A stretch of DNA of 64,000 nucleotides from Hypomesus transpacificus (Eukaryota > Chordata > Actinopteri > Osmeriformes > Osmeridae), in contig NC_061074.1 in the NCBI RefSeq assembly GCF_021917145.1, positions 14,167,609 to 14,231,608 of the forward strand, given 5' to 3'. Shown in pieces: positions 41,846-52,893 of the stretch. The first letter of the stretch is position 1. Every line of letters begins with the position of its first letter. Under the pieces are notes generated by a model. That model was not told where the DNA came from. It did no database searches and saw nothing but the letters and a program-made list of their open reading frames with translations. Made by a program: the position numbers and the translations under genes.

Positions 41846-44800
41846 ATGCAAGGCAAGACAAAAATATCAATTCTAATGCAGGTAAACCTTGATGTTTTCA
41901 TGCATCACATGGATGAGAATTACAAAACAATTATGTCAACAATGTTTTTAACATAATTTTTTAAAATTCTACAACAGTGTGCCATCCTTTTTGAGTGGAG
42001 GGCTTGATATGACAAATTTGTGATGTTTCTATTTCTATGTTTAATATTTAGCCTAGTGCCTTAGATGCTTTCAATTATTAAGTAAACTTCTCAGTCAGAT
42101 GCAGAATGCCACATAACAATCTGACTGTGTGGTAGATTGTATAATTTGTTGTTAAATTCAAGACAATAGCTTCTTGTCATAGTCAAAGAGTTGCTTTTTC
42201 TGGTGTCTTTCACTAGGCCAACTTAGCATTGACACCTACAGAGTTGCTACCCTCACCAAGGAGTCCAGAGGTGAAGTTGCAGCCGGTACCCTCATCTTCC
42301 CCCACCTGCAGCCCTCTGAGTCCAACAGAGAGTCCAACAGTGAGTCCAACAGTGAGTCCAACAGTGAGTCCAACAGTGTGTCCAACAGTGAGTCCAACAG
42401 TGAGTCCAACAGTGAGTCCAACAGCGTGGGCCCCCGTGCTCTCCAGTGACGATGAGGATCCTGTCTGCTTTGAAAGGCCTGCTGAGACCACAACGCTGCT
42501 CAGCATCAACAAGGTCTGTCCATAGAATTTAACATTTCGACCAGGGTGATGTAAACCTTACTGGTGATGCTACTTTACTATGCAGTGGCATGCTTAGTAG
42601 TTTTCAGCTTGATCATGTGTGCAGCTTTAATATACAGTAATTATATTTATATGTCGGAAACATTTCAACATGGGTTGAAATTCACAGCACAACATTGTTA
42701 TGACAACTATAATTCTGTACTCCGCTGTAGAGATTAGACAGGTAGCAAATACAAGGAAAAAGGTGTTGGGTTATCACAAAATACCAGCACAGCTAAAATA
42801 CACCTAAGCATATATTGCACAAGTGTTTGGAACTCTTCTGAAGGCATGTCACACTATCCTTCCAAAAGTTATTCCTTAATTAGGTGTTTTGATGATGGTG
42901 GTAGACAGCACGCCTAATACATTGGTCCAAAGTCTCCCATTATGTTTAACTGAGCTGAGATCTGCTAACAGTAAGTACCATAATCAGATCATTTTCATGC
43001 TCATCACACCATTCAGTGATCCCTTGTGCCCTGTGGATTGGGGAATTGTCATCCTGGAAGAGACCATTCCAGGATAGGAATGTTTCATCACAGGAAAAAG
43101 AAAAAAAGGTGATATGAATTACTTTGTAAGGAACTGCAGTGACCGTTCCCTCTAAAGGGATAAATAGGGCCCAAACCATGCCAGAAAAATGCCCCCTACA
43201 CAGCCACCAGACCTTCTTGCTGTAGGGGTGCAGTATTCAGACCTGTACTGCTCTGGGTGCATGCCACACATGTACACACCCACTTGTAGAGAATAGGATC
43301 AAGTATGACTCATCTAACCACCCTTTCCCCACATCTCTCTACTAATGGTTCTCAACCCTTGTCCTCGGGGACCCCCGCCCTGCATGTTTTAGATGTTTCC
43401 CTGCTCCAACACACCTGATTCAAATGAATGAGTCATTAACAAGGTCAGTAGACTCATGACTCATTCATTTGAATCAGGTGTGTTGTGACTCATTCATTTG
43501 AATCAGGTGTGTTGGAGCAGGGAAACATCTAAAACATGCAGGGCAGAAGGGGGATCCCTGAGGACAAGGGGTTGAGAAAGCCTGCTTTAGATCAAAACCC
43601 ATATATTTTTCACCACAGAATTCTAAAATATGCATTCATATTTGTAATGAGGGGCAGACCAACATCCAGCGGCGTAACAAGGACTTGGCGGGCCCGAGTG
43701 CAGATCTCACCAACGGGCCCCGTACCGACCTATCGTCAGGCGAAATTATTGAGTTTTCAGTTTAGCGATGCGCAAGGAAATTTAGGCTACTCATGATGTA
43801 CAATTAAGGGTAACGACTGCTCCTTCTATGTGAAGATAGATTACGGTTTTCAAAAGTGAACGGCTCTGACTCGCGAGTCTCTGGCTCTAGATTATGCTTG
43901 CTACAACACAGAATGAGCATAATGGAACAGTCAGTCATGAGCCGACGTATCTGCGACGTTTGAAATAGAGCACAGAGATGAGAAGAAAATCTGATCATTT
44001 ACCGAGGCTTATTCGACGTTATGAATGACGTTTCGATCTGTCATGTGTGCTATCTGGGTACTAAAAAAAACAGTCACTTCGATGGTGAATATTTGATTTT
44101 ATGTTCGTTAGATATGCTAGTTTACATTTAGTCTATCTAGCTTTAGCTATTTTCCGACTACATCCTGCACATAGTTTACTATATCTAACCTGGCCGCTGC
44201 CTGGTAGCCTAGGCCTATATGTGCATTTTTATGACGTTTAATAGCCATGTCAACTGCATACACCAGACAGTAAACGTTATGTAATTATTAGCCTACCCTG
44301 GTGGCTGAGTTTCACACTCATTGCTGTTGCCGGGCTGGGGGTCAGACGTAGCGTCCTCTTCAACACGCTTCGCCACAATCCAAATGAGGATAGTTTTGAC
44401 AGCTTTGCCACCCTTACATCTTGCTCTTTTCGTTCCTGCCGCTTTCTGGAGCCACTTTTATGTTAAAGGGTATGGCATGGGGTAGCCTAATTCGCTTCAA
44501 AACGCTAATGCAACACAACTGTAGTATCCCAACAACTGTTTGTGGTATTCCAACAACTGGATGGGAACAATCGTGTGTGGGTGGGCGGGAATCTTTGACA
44601 ACAATATTACCCAGACATCCTTGCTATTTTTCGAGGGCAATATTACTTAATAAAAACGACATTTGTTTCATTCAGCAAAAGGCAAATGAGGAAAAATTAA
44701 TTATTTGCTGTTGTTAACACTGACTGTTTTTAAAATGTTTATTGGGCAAGTGATAGCTCATAATTATGAATAACTGACACCATAATTGAGAAATGTTTGC

Positions 44801-46782
44801 GAATTGATAAGAATGGATCATATGCGATCCTCAACTTGCGGTATAACAGCGGTGCAAGGGGCCTGGTCAGATTGCCTTAAGGGGCCCGGTCAGGTTGTCT
44901 CACTTTTACTGTGAGATCGAGGACGGGCCCCCTTTTGCCACGGGCCCTAGTGCAGCTGCACTCCTTGCACTCCCTATAGTTACGCCACTGCCAACATCCC
45001 TTTCCATGTGGTTGTTGGCAGACTGTTCATGTTAATCAGTTGAGCAGTCTTTGTGACTGAAGCTCCTGTAATGAACCATGTTTCAAAGTCACATATGTGT
45101 CACCTTTTTCCACAATTTAAGTTACTTGCAAGTGCTCTGAATTTGTATACATGCCCCAGAGCCAGGAGCGTAGCCACGGGTAGGCATGGGTAATCACAGG
45201 CCTACCCAATTTGTTCCAAGGCCTACCCAAAAACGAAAATATCTCTGAAAAATGATGCACCGGGTGCACATCGCAAAGTAAATAAGAAAAAAATCCTGAA
45301 AACATTATTCTGGCTATGACCCGGCCCAGTACATGAAGGTATGTTGCTTTCATTGTGTCATGTCATACACTTGTATGAAAGCATATGCCTTTTTTTCTGT
45401 TTCTCCACTCATTTATTAAAATGTCCGTCATTTGCCACCTGTTGGTGTGTTTGGAGTCATGGTCCTGCTGGAAAACCTACCTTTCTGTTATCGGGTTTAA
45501 CAATGCATGCCTCGGCTTGGTAATCCCATGATTTCACGATACCTAACGTCAGCAAAGAAGCCCCAGGTTATGGGTCAATCAGATCAAATGATGTATGGTA
45601 GAAACAGGAACATCATTGATTCTGGAAATCTGAAAGTGAAATTGTAGTGGGGGTTGACAAAAATCTTACGTTCCATGTATTTCTTTACCACTTGTGTGGG
45701 ATGTTTTTTTCTTGTCATTTTAGTAAATAAATATTTTTATTGCAAGCAACTTGCTTTTGGAATTTAAAAAGGGGAGCATGTATATCAACAAGATCTACAT
45801 AACATTATCTTTAATGTTATGTCCTGATACATGTCTTAACAAGGTTAAGACATGTATCAGGACAGGTTTGATTTGATATTGAGATCATGCAAGGAAGTGA
45901 AGAAATAATCTAAATTAGTATTGTTCTCCTGTATATGTGACACCGTCACTAACCTTCATAACACAGAAGCACCCAATCCCAATTCTTACCAACACGTAGT
46001 TGTGAGCATTAAGGTTGTGTCCTATGCCCAGGATAAGCCTGAGAACAGTCTCAAGAGGGATTAGAAATGTAATCCCCTTAACCCAGTTTCCCCTCATACC
46101 TTCTCTCTAGATGCCATTTTATGCAGGATTTCCTTTCTTTGGTGTCTTTTTGTTAACTGGGACAATTAAGTTAAAAAAAAATGGTAATGCAAATGAAGTG
46201 TACACAGTTGTCATTGTAAATATGTAAGATAATAAGTCCCTCATCTACCTGGATGACACTGAAGTGTTGGCCTACTTTAATGATTATGTTGCGTGCTGAG
46301 TCTGGTTCTTCTTTCCCCCACAGAGTCGTGCTCGACTGTCGTTCAAGAGGCGTCCGCCGACACGACAGCACAGAAGGTCCGCTGGAGAGGAAACAGTGAC
46401 ATCTGAGCTGCACAGTCCCCAATGGAATGGTGACAAGGACCATGTGTTTGAGGTTTCAGGACAGGAGGTTCAAGAAAGTCAGGGAAACTCCTGTGATGAA
46501 CCAGATCCTCTGAAAGTGGCTGAAGGAAAGAAGGACAGTACAGCAGACAAAGGACTGGAGGTCACTTCCTCTAGCTGTCTAAAGGCCACAGATAAGGCAG
46601 CTCTGGCACTCCAGGAGTCAGAGGAATCAGAGGAGCAGGCCCTGGCCTCCCCATCTCAGTCACAAGCCTCAGGTGTTATGGAGGCCATTGAAGATGGACT
46701 TGTTGGTTTTTACCCAGCTGGAACAATAGATGGCAGCATTAAGACAGAGGAGCAAGATCAGGTTTTTTCAATGGTTGACTAA
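41846..46782 (+). CDS. RCSD1/CapZIP-like protein (actin capping-protein interacting), N-terminus uncertain
   Basis: Two exons are secure: 42217-42513 and 46324-46782, joined in phase 0. The first begins ANLALTPTELLPSPRSPEVK, matching the CapZIP segment ANLTFDPAALLPGASPKSP, and ends PVCFERPAETTTLLSINK. The second opens SRARLSFKRRPPTRQHRRS, the RCSD motif (human RTRGSIKRRPPSRRFRRS), and continues as an acidic, Ser/Glu-rich tail to the stop. A possible first exon, 41846-41881 (MQGKTKISILMQ), ends at CAG|GTAAAC in phase 0, giving 263 residues overall; it only weakly resembles the family's IEKLQ segment. The normal N-terminal half is absent from the window. CapZIP binds CapZ and is a stress-kinase substrate in muscle. 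The first secure exon carries an in-frame SPTV minisatellite. Human RCSD1 is on 1q24, so this may be a paralogue or relocated copy. Confidence 0.7.
42319..42423 (+). repeat. Coding 12-bp minisatellite (SPTV repeats) in the RCSD1-like exon
   Basis: Nine near-identical 12-bp units (AGTCCAACAGTG with single-base variants) encode the SPTV/CPTV series. The unit is a multiple of three, so copy number can change without breaking the frame. All six frames stay open across it, which creates false antisense open frames. Confidence 0.85.
42780..43341. repeat. Degenerate dispersed repeat, 5' portion
   Basis: The text around 43045-43330 (ATTGTCATCCTGGAAGAG, GCCCCCTACACAGCCACCAG) resembles a known teleost dispersed repeat by pattern. 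The similar text around 45003-45110 and 45430-45475 suggests the same element continues after later insertions. Boundaries and family are not resolved. Confidence 0.4.
43342..43584. mobile_element. Palindromic hAT-type MITE with internal duplication
   Basis: Related to the MITE at 21590-21801: it shares TGCATGTTTTAGATGTTTCC, CACACCTGATTCAAATGAAT and their complements. Here a ~35-bp segment around GACTCATTCATTTGAATCAG is present twice in tandem on the right arm. The outermost bases have drifted and no clear 8-bp duplication remains, so it looks older than its relative. Confidence 0.75.
43667..44990. mobile_element. Non-autonomous hAT element, 1324 bp
   Basis: Terminal inverted repeats CAGCGGCGTAAC and GTTACGCCACTG match at 11 of 12 positions. 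A perfect 8-bp target duplication, CCAACATC, flanks it (43659-43666 and 44991-44998). GGGCCC-rich subterminal sequence occurs at both ends. No transposase-like open frame is present, so it needs a helper. It sits in the RCSD1-like intron. Confidence 0.9.
45163..45324. mobile_element. Short hAT-type MITE, degenerate
   Basis: Starts CAGGAGCGTAGCCACGGGTA and ends TGGCTATGACCCGG, an imperfect inverted pair. Flanking octamers CCCAGAGC and CCCAGTAC agree at 6 of 8 positions. Together these fit an old, 162-bp hAT-type insertion. Confidence 0.65.
45820..45864. repeat. Perfect 21-bp inverted repeat with 3-nt loop
   Basis: The arms TGTCCTGATACATGTCTTAAC and their exact complement surround AAG. No flanking duplication was found. 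It lies in the large intron of the RCSD1-like gene. Confidence 0.85.
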
Positions 46783-46889
46783 AATGACAATTAGAAGGTC
46801 TAAAGTGTGAACAATGATGGACATTTAACATAAATTAACAATTACATATATGTATAAACAATATTATTTATGTCAAAAAAGAACAAGTA

Positions 46890-46989
46890 GGGTGCCATGG
46901 TAGCTCACTGGGTAGAGCATGTATCACTAAGGCTAAGGCCTAAACGCAGGTGCCCGGGTTTGAATTTGGCCTAGGCCATTTCCAGCATT

Positions 46990-47054
<65 letters not shown>

Positions 47055-47134
47055 GTTTCTGTTTCTGTCTCTGTCTCTCTCTCTCTCAAAAACTGTCTCC
47101 TTCAATGCAAATAAAGCCAAAATAATATCCAACG
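46890..47134 (+). mobile_element. tRNA-derived SINE with (CT)n body
   Basis: The head carries an RNA polymerase III A box (TAGCTCACTGGGTAGAGCA) and a B box (GGGTTTGAATTTGG). A (CT)n tract of ~60 bp and the tail AATGCAAATAAAGCC follow. Imperfect 14-bp direct repeats (AAAAAGAACAAGTA and AAAAAGAGCAAGTA) flank it, as expected for LINE-assisted insertion. The tRNA fold is not preserved, so it is not a tRNA gene. Confidence 0.8.
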
Positions 47135-47739
47135 AAAAAGAGCAAGTATGTCTTCAGAGAACATTGGTTATCTACCGATACATACATGTAATTTTAAATT
47201 GATTGAATATGAGTGTTTGGGGTATGCTAATATTTCTCTCACATTGTCTAGGTATTTTAATAAATGGCTCAATAAATGACCAAGACAGCAGGAGTACTAT
47301 TTTCATAACTAAAACATTCAAGTAGGTAACAAATAAATAAACAAATACATTAATTAATAAATAGGACAAGCTATTATCTAGATGGTTAAATGAAGCATAC
47401 TTCTCCAGCCCAGAAATACGCTATTTAGCCTACTCTACTGTATAAGACAAACACCTTGTATACGAAATGACTATGATGCAGTACAACTCGCCTAAATGAA
47501 AGGAAATGTGCCTCTTGCAAGCCTCTGAATAGAACAAAGATATGATTTATATCTGGTTCTTCGTATAGCACTTGTACATCATCAATCTGTATAGAATAGA
47601 AAGATGTTCTAATAAAAACTAAAAGTACCAAAGTGTTGAACCACTAGGGGCAAAAGGAGACTAGACAGTGGCTACCACGGACATTTATTTACAAGGATTC
47701 TTCGGTAATCAAGAAACAAGTTATTCGTTTAGCCGTGCC

Positions 47740-47755
47740 TACGGTTATAACCGTA
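47740..47755. repeat. 16-bp perfect palindrome
   Basis: TACGGTTATAACCGTA lies about 450 bp upstream of the TTMP-like start codon. The same core recurs at 60592-60611, extended to 20 bp. Confidence 0.8.
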
Positions 47756-48207
47756 AACATAGGCTATAATTTAAAATGATGTTTGATCTAACCCTAACCT
47801 TAAATTGAGAAGGTCCAGAGTCTAGTCTCATGCACATTTCAGAAGTCTAAGAAAACGTAGACGCCTTCAAAGTATTCATTTTCTTACATTAGAAGTTTTC
47901 ACCTAAACTGTGATCAGTATCAACACAAATGCCCGTGTCTGAGGACAGTTTACTGAACAGTCTACATAAGAAAACAATGGTATTAGACTATTGTTCTACT
48001 TCCTGAGAAGAAAAAAGCCTTGACGTCATCACACTCCTTTACGGGATTGACACCTGGAAACAATAGTGGAAAAGTGAATCCTTATCAATTGGAATGTATT
48101 TAGTCTACAATTAATTGCACATATTGTTATTTTAATCAAGACAATGTTTTGAGAATTACGTCTACCAACGTTCTCATTGGAGGATATTCTGAAGTTTGGG
48201 TAAAGTT

Positions 48208-50282
48208 ATGGAGAACATTGAGTTAACGAAAATTGAGGTGAGTTGGTCTTTTCGGGATCAGTCAGCAGGTGGGACAGAAATGCACTTCGCCAGAATTCAG
48301 TCGTGTAAAAGGGTTTTTGGGATGGCCTAAGAGGTCCAATAATAGCATGCACCCGTGGATCTCAAAAGGAAGCCACTTTATTATCACTCGGCTTAGTGTT
48401 GGCTAAGACTGAGGGCTCTGTTTACATGTTTAAATTCCCGGAACTTGTTCACTATTCCATTTCAAGGCGACTACAGGAAATGGTGCGAGAACAGAACACG
48501 ACCCAGAGGCAGGAGAGCATTCCCCTCTCATTCTTCCACAGGTATCAATGAGTAATAAAAAGCATATTATTTAAGAGAGTAGAGACTGAAAAAAGCTTAC
48601 AAAGAATCACAAATATATTTGTAGGGATACTGTTCAACTCGAATTAAGTTGTAATTTTTACCAGGACTTAAGGCTATATAAGGTAGTTATTCAGTGTGGC
48701 AAATGTAGATGAAAGTGAAAATGTATCAGTCAGTGTGCGGTCTTCATGAAAACAATCACATCTACACCATCCTTAACAAAGATATGCACATATTAAGGAC
48801 ACTTGTTAAACATATTTTTATAATTTCAAGACAGAATACAGCCCTACCCTGAAATGCCTTTCCAGCCCTGCTGTGAAATGCACCCCCCCTCTAATTTCTA
48901 TTCTGTGTGGTAAGGGGCTTGTCAGTAATGGAAATCAGCAGACTGCAGGCCAATCTGCAGAGGCCCATCAAAGATCCACCTCAACCACTTCGGAAAATCG
49001 GGAGTCTTCACAGACACAGGTTATTTACGGCACTTGATTCTTTAAAAAAATTATGTTAATCCATTTAACTATGGCATCCACATGGCAACAGTGGACTTTT
49101 GAAAGGAAAGTCAAACATGGCTTTGTTAACGATGAGTATCTGTGTGTTTGTGTGTAGAGAAACACACTATTCAGGATTCTGAATCAGGATGTATACAAAC
49201 GTGTGAGACTGTGGATGGTTATCGTCTTCATTATCCTCCTCATCTTTGTCTTAATTATGGTTTCCCTGGCCTTGTGCACAGGTACAGTACACATAACCCA
49301 TTCACAGAACCATAAATGCACTTTGTCAACAGCATGCCACAATGCTGTACACATATGCAGAGTAAAAGACAAAATATTTGATTTACATATGGTTCTGGTG
49401 AATACCTGTGTCTGATATTTATGAATATTATGTATGGCTTTAACATGGTTATGTTTCTCTTATGGAGAACAGTGATTCATGAGGATGTGGATGAGAAGTA
49501 TGATCTTGCATCTTTTACGGTGTCACAATACTTCAACGGCAGCTTCCAACTACCCAATCAGATCTTCTCAGCGGAGCTTCTTTCCTCCCAGTCCAATAAG
49601 ACCCAACCCCTATCTATTGAACTACAAAAGAAGGTTTGGCTGATGTATTTTTGAGCTTCAAGCTTATAACAGTGCTCATAAATAATATAAACGTCTATTA
49701 CAGACCTGTTCAAAGTCTTTCACATCCCAAAATTGGAATCTTTGGTCAGACAGAGAAAGCAATCTCTCTCATTTTAATGTTCTTTTGAGCCCTTAGTAGT
49801 GTCGAAAGGAATTTGTATCTAATAACAGAGTTCTGAAAGTAGTGAGTCAGTCATTCACAATTCTGTTCAGTGTCCTTGTTTTATGCCTCACCCAGCTCAA
49901 TGACGTCTACCACCACTCTCCTGCCCTTGGTCGCTACTTCTCAATGGCTGAAATACAGGGTTTCAGGTGAAGCATATTCTACATGTCTTTATCTGATATT
50001 CTCTACTAATTTCTACTCGATTTCATCAAACAGTAAACAGTACTGTATGTATGAGTCTAACAATCGGTTGATGTTTGTGTCAGGAATGGCTCTGTTGTAG
50101 CTAAGTATCGTCTAAGCTTCCTGATGCCTGAGCAGCACGACCAATTGAAGCATTTCACCCTAAGTCGAGAGGTGGTGTACAATGTTCTCAGACAGCACCT
50201 GTACGACCAGGAGCCAGAAAAGGAGGGGGTGCTGTATATTGACCCTGCTTCCCTGGAAATGGAGGGTGGAAAAAAAGTTTAA
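48208..50282 (+). CDS. TPA-induced transmembrane protein (TTMP, C3orf52)-like
   Basis: Seven exons close in phase: 48208-48237, 48477-48541, 48915-49019, 49160-49281, 49473-49633, 49896-49966 and 50084-50282, giving 250 residues. A polar cytosolic N-terminus (about 1-77) precedes one strongly hydrophobic span, LWMVIVFIILLIFVLIMVSL, so a single-pass type II topology is likely. The outer part has NGS and NKT glycosylation sequons, then LNDVYHHSPALGRYFSMAEI and IDPASLEME. These match human TTMP (LTDVYSTSPSLSRYFTSVEI, LDPASLLLYE). The exterior domain is SEA-like in layout. Human C3orf52 interacts with lipase H and affects hair growth; its role in fish is unknown to me. An AATAAA near 51064 is a likely poly(A) signal. 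Sequence is clearly more diverged than the neighbours. Confidence 0.8.
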
Positions 50283-52893
50283 GTAGTCAGATTCACCAGG
50301 ACATTAACATTGTTTTTACTGCCAAAGACGTGTTTCATTCTGAGCACAGAATTATTATTTTTTTTGCAGTTACTATTGAGTCAGTGCCTAAACTGTGAAG
50401 TATAGGCCTAGGTGAGTATACCACTACCAGTATCTACTTCTCAGTCATGTGTTTTGTGTCATGTGTTTGTACGTCATCAAACTGTATGTGTCAGATGAAG
50501 TGGTCAACAAACCCCAACCACACAAGGAAGACAGAGAGATGCTCACACAAATTAAGCAATTTCGATCAGTTCTATCTCAATGTATGTAAGTTTGATCATG
50601 TCTTCCTAAAAAATATGTGTTTATGTCTCCCAGCTTTGCTTTAGAACAATCACCAGAGTCTAAGACATCACCATGACGTCTCTCTAACAGGATGGAGAAA
50701 GAATGTGAATGGCAATCTGGTGACAGCTTTTCTACTTCCCTGAGACTTAGAGCTATGATCACTGTTTGCACATTGACTGTGTTTTCTGTCTAGACAGCTA
50801 TCTAAAGGTACTGTAAGTGGGGATTTGGATGGGATTCATTTATGGGGCTATTGGGTTTGAATACTACGAGCTTTACAGTGGAAAGATTATGTCTGTGGAC
50901 TGGGAGACACTGTCTTACTGTACATGCCTTAACTTTGAGTAATACAGCCAAAATGTGTACACATTTTTATTTCTGCTGCTTGATTTTATATATTTATGTA
51001 CCTATCAAAAGAGAGAGAGCATATTTACACAGTCGGATTTGGTACTTTTCTATTGTCATTGAAATAAAGAATATTGTAATTCAAATGAAAGAGAGCTGAA
51101 ATTGTAATAATAAATTATGTTATTACAAGTATTTACCTGTAAGTGTGTGCAGATGGTCGTGAAAATTCAGATTGAATCATTCCTGGAGAGCAAGAGATGG
51201 GTGGACACAGAACATTTTATTTCAGTTTAGCTTGTTTTTTTCTGCCCAGACTACCCACTGTCTGAAAACAGTGTTGGCGATAAAGACAAACTGTTGAGTT
51301 TCATAGTCCACATTTCTCAATCTTTTCAATCTTCTTTTTGGTCGAAAGATCTGATTACCAGTTTTCATCATGTGACGCCAAAACTGTTGCCACACATGAA
51401 TTGCAAGCCTTTTGACATAAGGGACTCAAAAGAGGTGCCAGAGTTGACAACTTCAGTCTTTAGATTACTTTAGATTACTTTCAAGACCAGTTCTAAATAT
51501 ATTTCTTACTGTGATTGAATTTTGTTAAACTAATGTGTCTCCTGGCTGGAGATCTAAATTCCACTTGCCAAACGGTACAGTTGCCAAAACATTTTTCTCT
51601 TACTTGAGGAAAAGGCTTAATCCATGTCTGCGAAACTGGGCCTTAATGTTAGAAAATGGTCAAATAATGAAAACAATCTCCTTGAAAATATAAAGGGTGT
51701 ATTGATTTTCCATGAACACTATAATATAGACTTGGCCATTTCCGTACTGATACTGCTTAGTGTATTGGCAGCCATTGCTGTCTGCTGCTCCTGGCATGAG
51801 TCCCTGTTAATCCTGCTTTCAAGATGGTTAATCGCCTAAAGGTAGATTTACTATAACAGGACTGCTGAGCTTTGATATTCTGATTGATTTAAACACTGCT
51901 CTTTCATTTGGAAGCCTCAGCCTAGAGGTCTTAAATTGATGATCCAACCAAAGGTCATACACATGAGTCAGTCATAGGTCACTGGTGGCTTCACAGCCAG
52001 TAACTTCTCCACGGTTGCTGGTGCTTGTTCAACAACATGGCATGTGTTGATCCTCTCAAAGTGTGATTTTAGATGGGTGATTGGACAGGGATTATATTGA
52101 AAATCAGTTTGTCAGTCCAGTTAGTGGTACGTGTTTATGCAATCATAAACCCTTAGCGTTTTGATCACAAGTTATAACAATCTGTCTTTGGAGATGTTTT
52201 CTACAGTTTAAAGGAAAATGTTATATATAAAAGGACTAAAGTGATCTATACCTACTGCAAAGCTTGGTAGCAGGAGCTGGAAAGTATACATAAATGATTG
52301 CATTCTATTTCACTTTCACTACATAAAAATGTATTTCTGAAATGGCTGAAATAAAACGAAGCTTACTGGGGTCCCTTTGCATATTCTGTAATTTATGTTA
52401 CAATAACCCTAACCAAAACAGATCCAGGTTGAGGTATTCCCTGACCCCACTGCCACTGCAGGGCAATCCTTGTTTCAATAGGGTTAGTCTTGTGTTCGAC
52501 TGTGGGTGGTGAGATTCAGTGCTATAAAAATAGAATGTTAGGCAAGGAATTAAAGTTGTCATGCATGTTCTGCCAGTTCAGTGGATAGGAACTGTTGTGC
52601 AAGTGTCCAATACATACTACAACTACTCTGCACGCCAGAAATGTTCTTGAATTCTTGGAAGTGTTCAGCTGTTATCCAATTTGTGTGTTAACTCTCTTTT
52701 TAAGGTTTACTTGCCATGTGGCTTACAGCTTAGATTAAGTCAGTCAATGCATTAAGTCTGTGCCTGTCTAGTGTTGCCGGCACTACACTAGCACAGCTTT
52801 CACCAGGCAGTCTACCTTTGCCAGCTCCCTGCAGTCATCTGGGTGCTTTGGACAGTATCCCCACTGCCGAAGCCTCTCTACACTGTAGAAATC
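50283..52893. other. TTMP-like 3' UTR and intergenic region to guca1c
   Basis: The 3' UTR probably ends near 51085. Beyond it no exon, repeat family or RNA gene was recognised. The guca1c promoter should lie just upstream of 52894. Confidence 0.4.

Larger units (their letters stand above)
46783..48207. other. Intergenic: RCSD1-like 3' end to TTMP-like promoter
   Basis: Contains a SINE (46890-47134) and a 16-bp palindrome TACGGTTATAACCGTA (47740-47755). The last 500 bp should include the TTMP-like promoter; no TATA box was identified. Confidence 0.5.

Noticed and set aside
42213-42512. Antisense open frames with LTVGLTVG and LLDSLLDS repeats
   Set aside because: Opposite strand of the SPTV coding minisatellite; the plus-strand frame matches CapZIP and splices in phase.
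46890-46985. tRNA-like sequence with A and B boxes
   Set aside because: It is the head of a SINE with flanking direct repeats; the cloverleaf is not preserved.
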